From positions 2,774,026 through 2,838,025 of the forward strand of contig LNAC01000137.1 of NCBI GenBank assembly GCA_002007465.1: a stretch of 64,000 nt of DNA. The letters run 5' to 3'. A program made the position numbers and the translations under genes. Positions 11,406 to 23,570 of this stretch are shown in pieces. Each line of letters starts with the position of its first letter. Within the stretch, counting starts at the first letter, position 1. The DNA is from Ailurus styani (lineage: Eukaryota; Chordata; Mammalia; Carnivora; Ailuridae). The notes beneath the pieces were generated by a model, which was given only the letters and a program-made list of their open reading frames with translations, was not told the DNA's origin and did no database searches.

Positions 11406-11926
11406 GGACAGATGTTTTAACCATATTCATCCAAACCCTAAATTTCTCTGATTAACTATACAATCCAATGTCTCTGTTTTTACTGAACTAAATCCTTTGC
11501 AATTAAACCCAGTGGTTTTGAAATTGACATTTAGTGCAAGTGAATTATCAGTAAAGCCAATATGATGTAGAAAGTATACAATTTAATTTGAACAAGCAGC
11601 TTTCCTTTCCTAGATTTATCCAAAGTCTACGTGGAAGTATCTCATTATGATTCGGTTCATATTAGATTAAGATCTAGAAAACGTGTCACAAACATAAGAT
11701 TTATATAAGAAGTATGACTCAGCTCTCTTGTGGGAGATCTTTTTCTTTCTGATTGGATTTGTGATCCTCACAGGTGCAGGATTCTAGTTCGGGCTTGGCA
11801 GCCGAGCATACTCTGATCATATTCAGGAAGCACAGACCCATTGAATAGACCTGGTATTCATCAGGCACTGGGAGAGACACCAAGATAAATAAGTTGCCTT
11901 TGGCCTTAACAACACTCTCTGCGTAG

Positions 11927-12058
11927 GGCACCTGGGTGGCTCAGTTGTTAAGCGTATGCCTTCGGCTCAGGTCATGATCCCAGTGTCCTGGGATCGGGCC
12001 CCGCATCAGGCTTCCTGCTCCTTGGGAAGCCTGCTTCTCCCTCTCCCCCTGCTTGTAT

Positions 12059-12109
<51 letters not shown>

Positions 12110-12210
12110 NNNNNNNNNNNNNNNNNNNNNNNNNNNNNNNNCTCTCTCTCTCTCTCTCTCTCTCTGTCAAATAAATAAATAAAATCTTAAAAAAAAAAAA
12201 AAAGAAAGAA
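11927..12210 (+). mobile_element. CanSINE, sense, with expanded CT tract and gap
   Basis: Head 'gggcacctgggtggctcagt' and core 'ggctcaggtcatgatcccag' are followed by a long (CT)n expansion interrupted by 32 N, then 'caaataaataaataaaatct' and a poly(A) tail. The CT expansion is probably polymorphic and caused the gap. Confidence 0.93.
12110..12141. other. assembly gap (32 N)
   Basis: A run of N within a pure (CT)n tract of a CanSINE. Confidence 1.
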
Positions 12211-13539
12211 CACTCTCTGTGTTATATGATAGTCATGGGCCATGAGATGAAACTTTGTAAAGCAAGTAACAAAATTTCTTTGGAAAAGACTATAACAGAC
12301 AATTTGAAAACTGCATCTAAATAGAATTAAATGCTCTTGAACATTTCAGCAGCTTTTGAAATGAAGGGATAATTGGGTGAATTATTTCATTAACCTTGTT
12401 TTGCTTTTGTCCATGGCTGACAGGAAGCCCAGGACAAATTTGTGGCCTGGATTTTGGAACCCTCTAGGCCCCTACATCATGCATTTATGTGGCTACGTGC
12501 TAACCATCCCCTTGGGCTTGTTCCAGACCCCTGTTGAATAATTAAAAACTTTCCATTTTATTGTATTAAGTATAATTTGGGGGACACATTGGATTCTTTC
12601 TGGACCACATAAATATTTAATTTGTTCAGAGAATTGATGAAAAAGTAACTTTTAGAAAAAAAAAACTTGTATGGGATTGGTATTAGCGGCAGGATTGCAG
12701 TAGACTGAATTAGGACCTTTTTGGTTGTGAATGACAGAATCCAAGCATATAAGACTTAAGCAAAGAGAAGTAATTGACTCCTATAACTAAAAGGTTCACA
12801 GCATATTTCCTTCAGGCCCAATTTGATTCAGGTGCTTATATGATTTCTTCCAGAAATTCTCTCTTTGTCACTTGGCCTTGCCCTGGGCTGGCATCATCTT
12901 CAGGCCCAAGAGAGGGTGGCCGCTGGCACCTTCATGTTTGTCTTATCCTTATTGTTCACAGTCTTATGGAACCAAAGTGCCTTTTTTGGTGGCATTCCTG
13001 TAAAAATCCTGGGATTAGCTCTCATTGGACCCACTTGGACTGTGTGCCCATTTCTGGAACAGTAACTGTGGTCAAGGAGATAAAATGTCCCAATCAGCCA
13101 GGCCTGACTATGCCCACTCCGAGAACCTGGTGGGGCAGCCCCTCCCCAAAAAAAGCCACATGAACCTAGTTGGAAAGAAGAGGTAATTCACTGAGGAAAT
13201 CTCCTTCAGTGAAGAAAGAGAATGGATTCTGCATAGGCAAAACCACAGCCTTTCATTCTACCAGCCTTTTTTAGGTCTAATTAGCTAAATGAATTATGGC
13301 ATGAATGGGTGGGAAGTAAAAGATAAAGTCAGAAGCCACAGAAGCCTAAGAGTAAAGGGGTAGTGGGAAAGTGCCCTCTGTAGGGCCTGCTTCTGCTGGG
13401 TACAGGGCATGGCTTTCAGGGAACACTGAGATGACCTTGGTCTTAGGCCTGTGAACATCTTATTGACAAAACTAGCATTAAGATTGGTTACACTTTTCTT
13501 AGCTGTAAAAAAATGAGAATATTAATACCAAAAAAAAAA
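12211..13539. other. KIAA1549L: intron, unclassified
   Basis: No exon or clear RNA gene is seen. The part around 12730-13160 reads like an old interspersed repeat ('aatgacagaatccaagcata'...'gtcaaggagataaaatgtcc'), but I cannot name the family. Confidence 0.5.
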
Positions 13540-15180
13540 AAGGACAACCTGTTCATGAATTGGAAGACTTGATTTTGTTAAGATGTCAGTGCTGCCAAGA
13601 GCAATCTACATTTTATATAATCCTTATCAAAATCTCAGTGATTTTTTTTTGTAGAGATAGAAAAATCCATCCTAGAACTCATACGAAATCTCAAGGAACT
13701 AAGAAGAGCCAAAACAGTCTTGAAAAAGAAAAGCATAGTCAGAAGTTTCATGCTTTCTGATTTCAAAACTTACTATAGAGCTGCAGCAACCAGAACTGTG
13801 TGGTAGTGGCATAAAGACGGACATATAGACAAATGGAACAGAAGAGAGAATGCAAGAATTGACCTTTGCATATATGGTCAATTGGTTTTTGACAAGGGTG
13901 TCAGGACCACTCAATGGGGAAAAGATAGTCTTTTCAACTAATGGTATTGGAAAACTGGATAGCCACAAATAAAAGAAGGAAATTGGTCTCTTGTCTAACA
14001 CCATATACAAAAATTAACTTCAAAATGGATCAAAGACCTAAACATGAGAGCCAGAACTATAGAACTCTTAGAAGAAAATAGAGGAGAGAAATTCATGGTA
14101 CTGAATCTAGCTAAGATTTCCTGGATATGACACCAAAAGTATAGTCAACAAAAGAAAACACAGGTAAATTGGGCTTCACCAAAATTATCCACTTCTGTGG
14201 ATCAAAGGACACAACTGATGATCAAAAGGCAACCCACAGAATGGGAGAAAATATTTGCTGATCATATATTGGATAGGGGGTTAATATCTAGAATATATAA
14301 AGAACCCATGCAACTTAAAAACATAAAAACAACCCCATAAAGAAATGAGCAAAGAGCTTAAATAGATGTTTCTCCAAAGAAGATCTGTAGATGATCGATA
14401 AGCACATGAAAAAGTTGCTTTCCGTGACTCTCCATGAGGGAAATGCAAATCAAAACCATGAGATACCTTTTGCATCGATTAGATGGCTATTATAAAAAAA
14501 AAAAAGAGAGAGAGAGAATAACGGGTATTGGTAAGAATGTGGACAAACTGGAACCCTGGACCCTGCTGGTGAGCATCTCAAATGGTGTAGCTGTGTGGAA
14601 AACTGTATCATGGTTCCTTAAAAAATTAAACAGAATCTAGCAATTCTGCTTCGTCTGGGTATATACCCAAAAGAATCGAAAGCAGGGACTTGACCATATT
14701 TGTACACAGATGTTCATAGCACCATTATTCACATTAGCCAAAAGTTGGAAGCAAGCCCAGTGCCCAACCACAGATGAATGGATAAGAAATGTGTTCTATC
14801 CATACAACGGGATGTTCTTCATCTCTAAAAAGGAAGGGAATGCTGACCCATGCTACAACATGGACGGACCTGGGGGACATTATGCGGAGTGAAATAAGCC
14901 AGTTGCAAAGGGACAAATACTGTAGGATTCCACTTATAAGAGAGACACAAAGTAGAACGGTGGCTTTCAGGGGCTAGGGAGAGGAAGAAATGGAGAGTTG
15001 TTTAATAGGTACAGAGTTTCAGTTTGGGAACATGAAAAAGTTCTGCAGATTGATGGGGACGATGGTGGCACAACCCCGTCAATGTCCTTAGTGCTGCTGA
15101 GCTGTGCACTTATAACAGTTAATGGGATGAAATTGATGTGTATTTTGCCACAGTTTTTTTTAAAGTTACAATTTGCCTGA
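13540..15180 (+). mobile_element. degenerate L1 (3' end of ORF2 plus 3' UTR), sense
   Basis: About 1.6 kb of L1 sequence in sense orientation, broken by stops and indels. Recognisable landmarks are 'ggatcaaagacctaaacatg', 'aggaaatgcaaatcaaaacc', 'gggtatatacccaaaagaat' and the 3' UTR text ending in 'ttttgccacag' before an impure T/A-rich end. The divergence suggests an old L1M subfamily. No open ORF2 remains. Confidence 0.9.
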
Positions 15181-16454
15181 TCGAGTGTGGTTTGGGTAGA
15201 GGTATCTGTACTGCAAGTTCTATGAGCTACTTTGGAATCCAGTGAGACTTATTTTTTTTGAAAAGCAAAAAATAGAATGTTCATGCTACAAATAATGGTC
15301 AAAAAGTTATTTTAGTTATTATTTTTGTAGGTGGCAGGACGGAGAGGTCTTTTGAATTGTTCAGAAGGAAGCATCTTTCTTTTTGATTCCCTGGGAAAGA
15401 GGCCTGAATACCTGTGGCTCAAACACTTTCCCAAAATACTTCCAGAGACAAGAGAAAGAGTTGATCAGAAGTGTTGACTTGGTGTATCATAAATCATGGG
15501 ACTATAGGCTCTGTGGTAGAGAACTAAATAGCAACTTCCACTTATGGGGAGAAGTGGAAAATAATGTGAAGAAGCTATTCTTGACAATCTTCTTAAAAAT
15601 AACATTTAAAAGGAAAGTTGCAGAGGTATTTATGTCTGAATGCATAAAGGTCTGGGAAAAACAGGATTTCGATCAGCTCTGTATAGGAAGAGAGGGCACA
15701 CTTAGATGAAGGTAATTTGACAAAAGTCTAATAAAAGGGACCCTTTGCAGAAGTGTGGGCAGGCTCTAAGGAAACCACAGGGCCAGTACAGTGCCAGAGG
15801 CTGTAAGTGTCAGGGCCTGATGGGGCGAGGAGAGGGAGCAGTTATGGGAAGCCAGAGGCCAGAGTTGCCCTACAGGAGCCATGCTTTGGGAAGGGAGTCC
15901 CTGACCCCAGTTCTCGGACCTCACTCTCCTCCCACTGTCCCACATCCTCCCGAGCTCCTTTTAGCCGAAGCCCGCTGGAAAGGAGCCCACTGAGGTAGTC
16001 CATAAGGATCTGCCCCTGGGGGTGTTGAACAAAACGAGGGTGGGTGGTGAACCTGAAAGGGGGAGGTGCAGACGCCAGGACAGAAGCTCACACTGTCTCA
16101 CCCGATCGAATGACTTCCTACTGCATCTGTTTTTTGAATCTCATCTGTGGGATATTTTTGTCCATACATTGACCCAGAAAACAGCATTTTCCAGTAACTA
16201 AAAAACTGACTTTGACAAAATTCGGGAAGAAAACCGCACCATCTCATAGTAATATTTACATACTCTATATTGAATTTAATAGGTCACAGGAAATGTAATC
16301 ACTCTCTAAAGAGCCCACTTTGTATTTCTGAATTCCTTTTGGAATCAGGTTTAATCACTCTGTCTGTTCCCTAAGCATGGTGATCAGCTGTGTAGGAACT
16401 TAAAGATTCCCCCGGAATTTAACTCAGGCTTTCTCTGCAGTTGAGCCCTCTTAT
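15181..16454. other. KIAA1549L: intron, nothing recognised
   Basis: Apparently unique intronic sequence. Short open frames (for example 15383-15709) show no family resemblance and no splice context. Confidence 0.5.
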
Positions 16455-16659
16455 TTTTTTTTTTTTAAAGATTTTATTTATTCATTTGACACAGAGAGAG
16501 AGATTACAAGTAGGCAGAGAGGCAGGCAGAGAGAGAGAGAGGAGGAAGCAGGCTCCCTGCTGAGCAGAGAGCCTGATGTGGGCCTCGATCCCAGGACCCT
16601 GGGATCATGACCTGAGCCGAAGGCAGCGGCTTTAACCCACTGAGCCACCCAGGCGCCCA
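16455..16659 (-). mobile_element. CanSINE, antisense, young-looking
   Basis: Starts with a poly(T) and 'aaagattttatttattcatt', then AG-rich sequence, and ends in 'actgagccacccaggcgccc'. It is close to the consensus of the other intact copies. Confidence 0.95.
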
Positions 16660-16764
16660 AGCCCTCTTAGATGTAACATTTCTATGCTCTATTTTGTATT
16701 TTCAGAACCATGAAAGTAACCTGAGGCTCTTTAGCCCCTGGAAAAGATACACACACCCGTTAAA

Positions 16765-16980
16765 AACCTGAAGCCAGACTGCCTGGGTTCGAGTCCTGGC
16801 TACATCACTTATTATCTGTGTGCTCGTGGGCGAGTCTCTTGATCATTCTGGGCCTCAGTTTCCTCCTGTGTAAAACGGATTCCTAACTGGATACCCCTTA
16901 TAGGGCCGCGGTGAGGCTTGAATGAGACCACGTGCCCTGAGCACAATGCCTGGCACGCAGAGAGCAATCCATAAATGATG
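16765..16980 (+). repeat. MIR, sense
   Basis: Contains 'ccagactgcctgggttcgag', 'ctgggcctcagtttcctcct' and 'gcacaatgcctggcacgcag', the standard MIR order. Confidence 0.9.
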
Positions 16981-17131
16981 AGTGTTGTTATTCTTATCTC
17001 TTCCTTGCTCTTTTTCGCCTCCCTTTCATTTCTTCCCTCAACTTCTGCTTAAACTTCTCCATGGCTTCCATGAAACAGACCCTCGTCTTATGTGGCATGT
17101 CTCCCTCCCCTTCCCTCCTGTGTCCATTCAG

Positions 17132-17294
17132 ATTGTGAGCACATCCAACGCTTCCCAGACAGTCACCTTGGTGTACGTGGTAGGCAATCGGAGCTCCTTC
17201 CTCAATGGCACGGTCGCCAGCAGCCTCCTCCGCCAGCTCTCGGCTGAGCTGGTTGGGTTCTACCTCACCTACCCGCCGCTCACCATTGCTGAAC
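17132..17294 (+). CDS. KIAA1549L: KIAA1549L exon: second half of SEA-like repeat 2
   Basis: The acceptor is 'cctcctgtgtccattcag' ending at 17131 and the donor is gaac|gtgagt after 17294. Phase is 0 in and 1 out. It encodes IVSTSNASQTVTLVYVVGNR, then the LNGTVASSLLRQLSAELVGF helix and the short YLTYPPLTIAE linker. Sequons NAS, NRS and NGT support a glycosylated ectodomain. It occupies the same module position as the exons at 8997 and 30606. Confidence 0.97.
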
Positions 17295-17469
17295 GTGAGT
17301 ATGTCCTTGCTACATGGGGATGCTGTCTTTCCCCCCAAGACCCCTGGGGTCTTTTCTCGATTTAATGAACATCTACTGTACCGGGCACATACTAACTCTT
17401 TTATCATAAAATAACTGAAATTGGTGATAAACTGGGATTGAATTGATGACAAGTCTATTGCACATTGGA

Positions 17470-17695
17470 ACTAAGCACTCACTAGGTGCCTTTACCTTTC
17501 ATATAGCTTCTGTCATCGAATCCTCACAAAGCGCCTTATAAGGGAGTACAAAATGAGCCCCACTTTGCAAAGGAGAAAACTGAAGTTCCAAGAGGTTCAT
17601 GAGATGCTCACTTTCACTTAGCTAATGAGACATGGAACCTGGGGTTCGAACCCGAGCAGTTTGTCTTTGAACTTACAGTAACTGCCCCGTAGGGC
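17470..17695 (-). repeat. MIR, antisense
   Basis: Features 'aatcctcacaaagcgcctta', 'gcaaaggagaaaactgaagt' and 'tggggttcgaacccgagcag', typical of an inverted MIR. Confidence 0.8.
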
Positions 17696-18324
17696 ATCTG
17701 TCCCTGTGGCAGTCTGGGTTGTGATGGTTTCCCCCACTTCTGCCATCAGCAAGTGTCACCCGGCCTTCGGCCCTTGTCCTGGCTATAGATATCACAGTGC
17801 AGCTCATTTGCAATCAGCATCATGACTTCACTGGATGAAGTCTCCATAGTCAGTCCTCCCGCTTGTCTTCCTCCGATGCTTCAGTTACATAATTCTCATT
17901 ACCATGCAGCAGGCATAGACTCCAAAGACAACGCAGCCTACATTTTGTACCCGAACACTTACTTGGTAGCCAAAGGAAGTCAAGATTGGTGCTGTTAAAT
18001 TTAATTGTTAATACATTTGTCAAGGTCACTGGTCATGGTTTTTTTTAAACATATATTAGCAAGATTGCTTCTATTTCCTTCTGTGGTTCCATTTGATACT
18101 GTGAATAAATAAAAGGATGTGTGTGGATGTACCTAGCACAGAGTAGTCAGTGAGAAATTTGTTTTGAATGTTTAATGGCAGGCTTTTGTGAATTTCCATG
18201 TAGTAAGAAAAAGATGACTCTGGATTTTATGGAAAAGATGATCTCATGAAAGATGGCATTCGTTATGTCCCATGGCAGCCAGGAAGAATTTATTTTCTTT
18301 CCTCTTGATATTCTGATAATTACA

Positions 18325-18430
18325 ACAACTAAGATTTATTGAGCACTGACTAGGTGCCAGGCACTGCACTAAACCCTTTCCACGAATTAACTCTTACGAT
18401 CACCATACCTGCAAAAATATGGTGACTGTT
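18325..18430 (-). repeat. MIR fragment, antisense
   Basis: 'ttattgagcactgactaggt' and 'gccaggcactgcactaaacc' mark the 3' part of MIR in reverse. Confidence 0.65.
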
Positions 18431-18850
18431 TGTCACAAACATTTGGCTAATAATACACTTAGTCCTTGACATTGGAAAAATCCATTCAAGAGGTGATCAT
18501 TCCTAAAAACGTTAGTGATAGTTGGGTAATTTTCACAAAGAAAGCTGGAGTTACTTCTAGCTGTGAGTCTTGATAATGAAGACATTCCACTAAAGAAGAT
18601 TTTGATGGAAAAAAAATAGAGCAGAAATCCACAAACCCTAGAAAACTCTCCTTCTGAAAGTCAGCCCTTTACTGAGTATTTTACTTTTCAGAGCAACAAG
18701 ATAGTTTTGGGCTGTATGTCCTGGTGTTCCCCGAGAATGTTAAAGCTGAATTTGGCTGTTTGATATTTTGTCACCTATGTCCATTTTCCTTAATAATATT
18801 TGCATATAAAACCTGTGAAAGTAACTTGGTGTGTTTCTTTTTTGTTTTAG

Positions 18851-18910
18851 CGCTGGAATATCCTAACCTTGATATATCAGAAACAACCAGAGACTATTGG
18901 GTAATTACAG
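18851..18910 (+). CDS. KIAA1549L: KIAA1549L 60-nt exon: linker between repeats 2 and 3
   Basis: A short exon encoding LEYPNLDISETTRDYWVIT, bounded by 'cttttttgttttag' (ends 18850) and acag|gtaatc. It is phase 1 on both sides, so skipping would delete 20 residues in frame. It bridges SEA-like repeats 2 and 3 and matches the family at the same position. An inverted CanSINE pair begins less than 100 bp downstream. Confidence 0.96.
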
Positions 18911-18987
18911 GTAATCTCTTATTTTACTCTCTTTCCCCCCTATCAGGTTGGTTGGGGGGTTTTTTTGTTTGTTTGTTTTTTGGGGGT

Positions 18988-19197
18988 TTTTTTCAAAGAT
19001 TTTCAAAGATTTTATTTATTTATTTGACACAGAAAGAGAGATCACAAGTAGGATGAGAGGCAGGCAGAGAGAGAGAGAGGAGGAGGCAGGGTCCCTACTG
19101 AGCATGGAGCCCGATGCGGGCCTCAATCCCAGGACCCCGAGATCATGTCCTGAGCCAAAGGCAGAGGCTTTAACCCACCGAGCCACCCAGGCACTCT
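18988..19197 (-). mobile_element. CanSINE, antisense (left arm of inverted pair)
   Basis: Begins with the inverted tail 'caaagattttatttatttat' and ends 'cgagccacccaggcactct'. A short duplication of 'caaagattt' sits at its tail. It is head-to-head with the sense copy that starts at 19241. Confidence 0.95.
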
Positions 19198-19240
19198 GGT
19201 TTGGTTTTTTTAAAAAACTGCATGTCAGAAGAAGACACCA

Positions 19241-19450
19241 AGTGTGCCTGGGTGGCTCAGTGGGTTAAAGCCTCTGCCTTGAGCTCAGGTCAAGATTTTG
19301 GGGTCCTGGGATCAAGCCCCGCATCGGGCTCTCTGGTCAGCAGGGAGCCTGCTTCCTCCTCTCCCTCTGCCTGCCTCTCTGTCTACTTGTGATCTGTCTC
19401 TCTCTGTCAAATAAGTAAATAAAATCTTTAAAAAAAAAAAGAAGAAAACA
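19241..19450 (+). mobile_element. CanSINE, sense (right arm of inverted pair)
   Basis: Head 'tgcctgggtggctcagtggg', tail 'aataaaatctttaaaaaaaa'. Flanking 'agaagacaccaa' (left) and 'agaaaacaccaaaa' (right) look like a slightly diverged target-site duplication. Confidence 0.95.
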
Positions 19451-20114
19451 CCAAAATTTTTAAAATAGTAATTATTATAATTATAATAATTAAAACTGCA
19501 TGCCATCCAGTGATAGGATCAGCAGCTTTTCTTTGGTCCTGTCTTCTAAGTCAGGGAGTTACTTCCACAGGACCAGAAGTGGATAAAGCAAGCTAAGAAA
19601 AGAAATCACTGAAGGTGAATTGTATTAGATAACCATTCAAAATAGCAAGTCCACTGGCCTCCTCTTGGGAAAACGTAGACCCGTCAGAAGGCATGGCGGT
19701 AACCTGTGGATGTCTCGGGTTTGTCCATGGGAATGACTGTTTATTTAAAGATGGGAGGCCTTTCCGCAGTGCCCTACGAAACCCCAGTGAAGGGCAGAGG
19801 AATGCTGGGCATGCACTTTTCTCTCTCCCCTGGCACACGCCCCACACCTACTCTCACCCTGGTGGAGCCCGGGCGTGTCCTGACAGTGAGGGCGGATGGA
19901 AATTGAAGGGTATTTGGGTAACATTTTCTTTTCTTCCTTGACATTTCCCAGCTGAGCTTTATGAAACAGCAAAAAAAGTTCTTGTTTGTGTTTTTCCAAA
20001 GCCAGTGACTCTGGAAATCTTACAGAAACAAGGGTTGGGAGCAGAGAAGACAGATGTTTGTGGAGGAAGTGACCAGCCCACCACCCCATGGCGGTGGGTG
20101 CGTGGGGGGATAGT
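19451..20114. other. KIAA1549L: intron, nothing recognised
   Basis: Apart from a TA-rich run near 19460-19490, no repeat, exon or RNA gene is recognised. Confidence 0.5.
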
Positions 20115-20488
20115 AGCTTGGTGGGGCTGCCATAACAAAGTGCCACGGACTTTTGGGGCTTCAGCAGCAGGAATTTATTTTCTCATCCTTCTAGAGGCTG
20201 GAAGTCTGACAGCAAAGTGTCGGCAGGGTTGGTTTCTTCTGAATCTCTCTCCTTGGCTTGTCGATGGTCACTTTTCCTTTGTGTCTTCCCTGTGTGTGTC
20301 TGTGTCCTAACGTCCTCTTCTAATAAGGACGCCCAGCATACTGGATTAGGGCCCCCCCCATACGACCTTATTTTACCCTAATCACCTCTTTTAGGGCTTT
20401 CTCTCCAAATACTATAGTCCCATCTGAGGCAGGGGGCGCTAGGACTTGAATATATGAATTTTGGGAGGACACAATTCAGCCTATAACA
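20115..20488 (-). mobile_element. MaLR-type LTR, antisense
   Basis: Contains 'ggctgccataacaaagtgcc', 'agaggctggaagtctgacag', 'ctaataaggacgcccagcat' and 'aattttgggaggacacaatt', the antisense reading of an ERVL-MaLR (MST/MLT1-like) LTR. It is a solitary, noncoding relic. Confidence 0.75.
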
Positions 20489-20787
20489 AAGAAGGAGGAA
20501 GATCCTACAAGTTGCGAAGGGTATGCCTGGGCAAGCCTGTCTGCAACGTCCCTCCCTTCATCCCTGCCCCATCCCCTCCCTCACGTGCTGTCCCAAACAG
20601 CAATAGCTAGGCAGCTGCCTAGAGTCCTGACAAAGGAGCACAGCCCCCTGCTCAAGGAGACCTGCTCAAGACCTCTCTGAACCTGCAGAAAATTGTATTT
20701 CTTTCTCCCCCACAGAGCTATGGCTATGCAGAGATTATTTTACCTGCTAAAAAGGTAGACTAAAGAAATGTGTTTTAAAAGGAAAAA

Positions 20788-20990
20788 AGGGGCACCTGGG
20801 TGGCCCAGTCCGACTCTTGGTTTCAGCTCAGGTCATGATCTCAGGGTTGTGAGATCAAGCCCTGCATCGGGCTCCGGCTGGGCGTGGATTCTGCTTAAGA
20901 TTCTCCCTCTCCCTCTGCTCCCTCTCCTTCTGCCTCTCCTCCTCCTCCCCACCAACCCCCTTGGTGCTCTCTTTCTAAAAAAAAAACAAA
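20788..20990 (+). mobile_element. CanSINE, sense
   Basis: 'ggggcacctgggtggcccag' head, 'cagctcaggtcatgatctca' core, CT-rich body, and A-rich tail. There is a small deletion in the head region. Confidence 0.9.
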
Positions 20991-21636
20991 CCAGAGTTTA
21001 TGCCCAAGAAGGAGGTGCATTTTCGAACCAGCAGGTTATGTAACACTTCCAGAATCATGTTTCCTCCACCAGGAAGGCTACTTTTTAACTTTGCAGACTC
21101 TCTGCTTCTATGAACTGTGGGGTTTACATTAGATGGTAATACACCTGCCCTTAAAACAGGTTTACATTAAATGGTAACACACCTGGCCCCCCCACCACCA
21201 ACCTCGCCCTCATTTGCTTATGTTGTTGCTGTTACTGCTGCTGGTGATCAGAGTAAAGGGTGGCCCTTGTCCCCGTGTCTGGGACTAGTTGCATCACTGC
21301 CTGCGGGAGAGGCTAGAACGAGTTCAGTATGACCCTCCTTCCTTCCCTTTGGCTCAGGACCCACTTCCTACACTCATGGGCAGCCACCCCTGGCCTTTGA
21401 CCATCATTTACAGAAGGAGTAGGAGATTGGGAACCGAGATGAAGATAGCCTTGTCCATCAGCTCCTTGAAACCGCTGTACCTTTCGCTGCCAGATACCCA
21501 ACACGGGCACTCTGTCTTCGGCTCACTGCCAACTGCTCAGCAGTTGGGGAGTGACTTTCCTTTCTGCTGTTGGTATTATGAAATCCTGACATGTACCCAC
21601 CTGCTTACTCACTAACCTTATATTAAATATGTTTTG

Positions 21637-21856
21637 AGGTGCCTTGGGTGGCTCAGTCAGGTCAGCATCCAACTCTTGGTTTGGGCTCAGGTCATAATCT
21701 CAGGGTCCTAAGATCAAGCCCCATGTCCGGCTCCATGCTCAGCATGGAGTCTGCTTAGGATTCTCTGCCTCTCCCTCGGTGCCTTCCCCCACTCATGTGC
21801 GCACGCACACACTCTCTCTCTCTCTAGAACAATAAATAAAATCTTTAAAAAAATAT
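21637..21856 (+). mobile_element. CanSINE, sense
   Basis: 'gtgccttgggtggctcagtc', 'gggctcaggtcataatctca' and 'aataaataaaatctttaaaa' mark the head, core and tail. Confidence 0.92.
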
Positions 21857-22739
21857 GTTTTCGTACTCTGTACACTTCTCCTCTTCCTGAACGTGGGTCC
21901 CTCACTGGTGGAAAAGCAGTGGCTTAGTTAGGGCACGTCCCGCGGCCCCCTCTGCTGTCCATGGGTCCTAAGGTCAGCGTTGTATAGAGGAAGCAGGAAA
22001 GAAACGCAGACTTAATGTTGCTGCCTCGCAGAGGTCAGAGGTCATCTTAGGTTTATCCACTTGTCTTTAGTGCACCGCCAGAGTCAAGATATCCCGGACT
22101 CAGCAGTCTCGGGATTTCTTTTAATCTCAGCCCGGCTGCTGCTCACCTAGTGTGTCCTTGAACAGGTCACTCAGGCCCCCTCGGTGTCATGCTGTCACCT
22201 GTGGAATAAGAAGATACGAGCTGAGCATTCTGGTTCATTTTGTCTCTGAATGTATGGGATTCAAAGACACATAAAACAATTCAGCTTCAATATAGGAAGC
22301 TGAACCAGGCCGCGCTGATTGTTGGAATTTTAAAGCCCAATGCTGTCATAAATAAAGAAGGACTAAGAGACCAGTGATGTAACCGCCACTGAATCTTCTG
22401 GAGAGCTCCTATGATCACAGCTGGGGACTTGCCCGCCTCCTGTAGGCCAAGTCAGTGGTGGCTAAGGGTGGGTAGCCAGGGCCCCCGGCTGATATGCTGA
22501 AGGGCTACTGTCTTCCTGGGCACCCGGGCCAGCGTCCAAACTCCCCTCCTGCTTCTGGGCCGCTCTGAGAGATGCACGCCCCTTTCTAGTCCCTTCTAGG
22601 TGGGCAGAGAGGGCTGGGAGCGCAGGACCCACTGCACTTCTCAGGGGAAAGGAAAGGAGCCACCATCCTGGAACACAGTTATTTCTTCCTCTGGGAAAAA
22701 TGTGTCAAACCAAGAAGGGGCACATTTGAGCAAACAGCA
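21857..22739. other. KIAA1549L: intron, nothing recognised
   Basis: No exon or repeat family could be supported. Confidence 0.5.
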
Positions 22740-22975
22740 GCAGCTAGCATTTACGGGCATCCTCTCAAGTGCCTAGTAACTCTATTCTCAAAGCATTTTT
22801 TTTTTTAAATAAAAGTGTCTGTTCCCCACAATGACACAATCAGGAGTAGATTATGGTCCCCATGTTTTCAGAGGACAAACCAGGGTCCAGAGGAACTAAG
22901 TGACATGCCTGAGAGTACTCAGTCAGGGGGAGCCAGGACGCAAAGCCAGACCCCTGGCTCCAACCCCCAGGTCTC
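22740..22975 (-). repeat. MIR, antisense, diverged
   Basis: 'cctctcaagtgcctagtaac', 'ttttcagaggacaaaccagg' and 'ctaagtgacatgcctgagag' fit a degraded inverted MIR. Confidence 0.55.
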
Positions 22976-23129
22976 CTCCAGCTGCCTCCTAGGGAGAACA
23001 GGTTCTCTTGCAAACAGAGTGGTGAGGCACGTGGGAACTGTCCAGCTGTAGGTTCCGTGGAACTCTGCGGGAGGTTCCCACGGCCTCCTGCACCTCCCTG
23101 AAGGCTGTGGTTTGGTTTGCGTTTTGTTT

Positions 23130-23290
23130 TCCCTCAATTTAAAAAATTGGGGCAAAATACACATAACATGCAATTTACTACTTTAACCACGTATAAGTGT
23201 ACAGTTCAGTGGTATTAAGTACATTCACAGTGCTGTGTAGCCGTCACCACTCCCTATTTCTGGAACTCTCTCCTCACCTGGGGGCTTTCA
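23130..23290 (+). repeat. L1 3'-UTR-type fragment
   Basis: 'ggcaaaatacacataacatg', 'gtacagttcagtggtattaa' and 'gtacattcacagtgctgtgt' match a text also found in this window at 40706-40820, typical of old L1M 3' ends. Confidence 0.6.
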
Positions 23291-23433
23291 CTGTCCCTTC
23301 CTTTGATGTCTGCACTTGAGTCATCACTGGGATTCCCTTAAAGTAACCCGTGATGGTGCACTTTGACTGTCCTATGTCCCCACTCTTACTCTGGTCTGGT
23401 AGTCAGGAGAGGCCAACTTAGAAGCCATCTCTC

Positions 23434-23570
23434 AGGGGCGTCTGGGTTGGTTAAACATCTGACTCTTGATCTCAGCTCAGGTCTTGATCTCAGGGTCGTG
23501 AGTTCAAGCCCTACGTTGGGCTCCATGCTGGGCATGGGGCCGATTTTAAAAGGAAAAAAAAATCTTTTAG
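23434..23570 (+). mobile_element. CanSINE fragment, sense
   Basis: 'aggggcgtctgggttggtta' then 'agctcaggtcttgatctcag' and 'cccta.gttgggctccatgc', ending in an A-rich run; the CT-rich tail is missing. Confidence 0.85.

Noticed and set aside
11927..12000. tRNA genes at CanSINE heads
   Set aside because: The A and B box-like text derives from tRNA-Lys, but lacks a foldable mature tRNA; these are SINE promoters.
12774..13163. ORF of 129 codons
   Set aside because: Reads through sequence that looks like an old interspersed repeat; no family resemblance.
13540..15180. An intact L1 ORF2
   Set aside because: Many stops and indels; only the 3' part remains.
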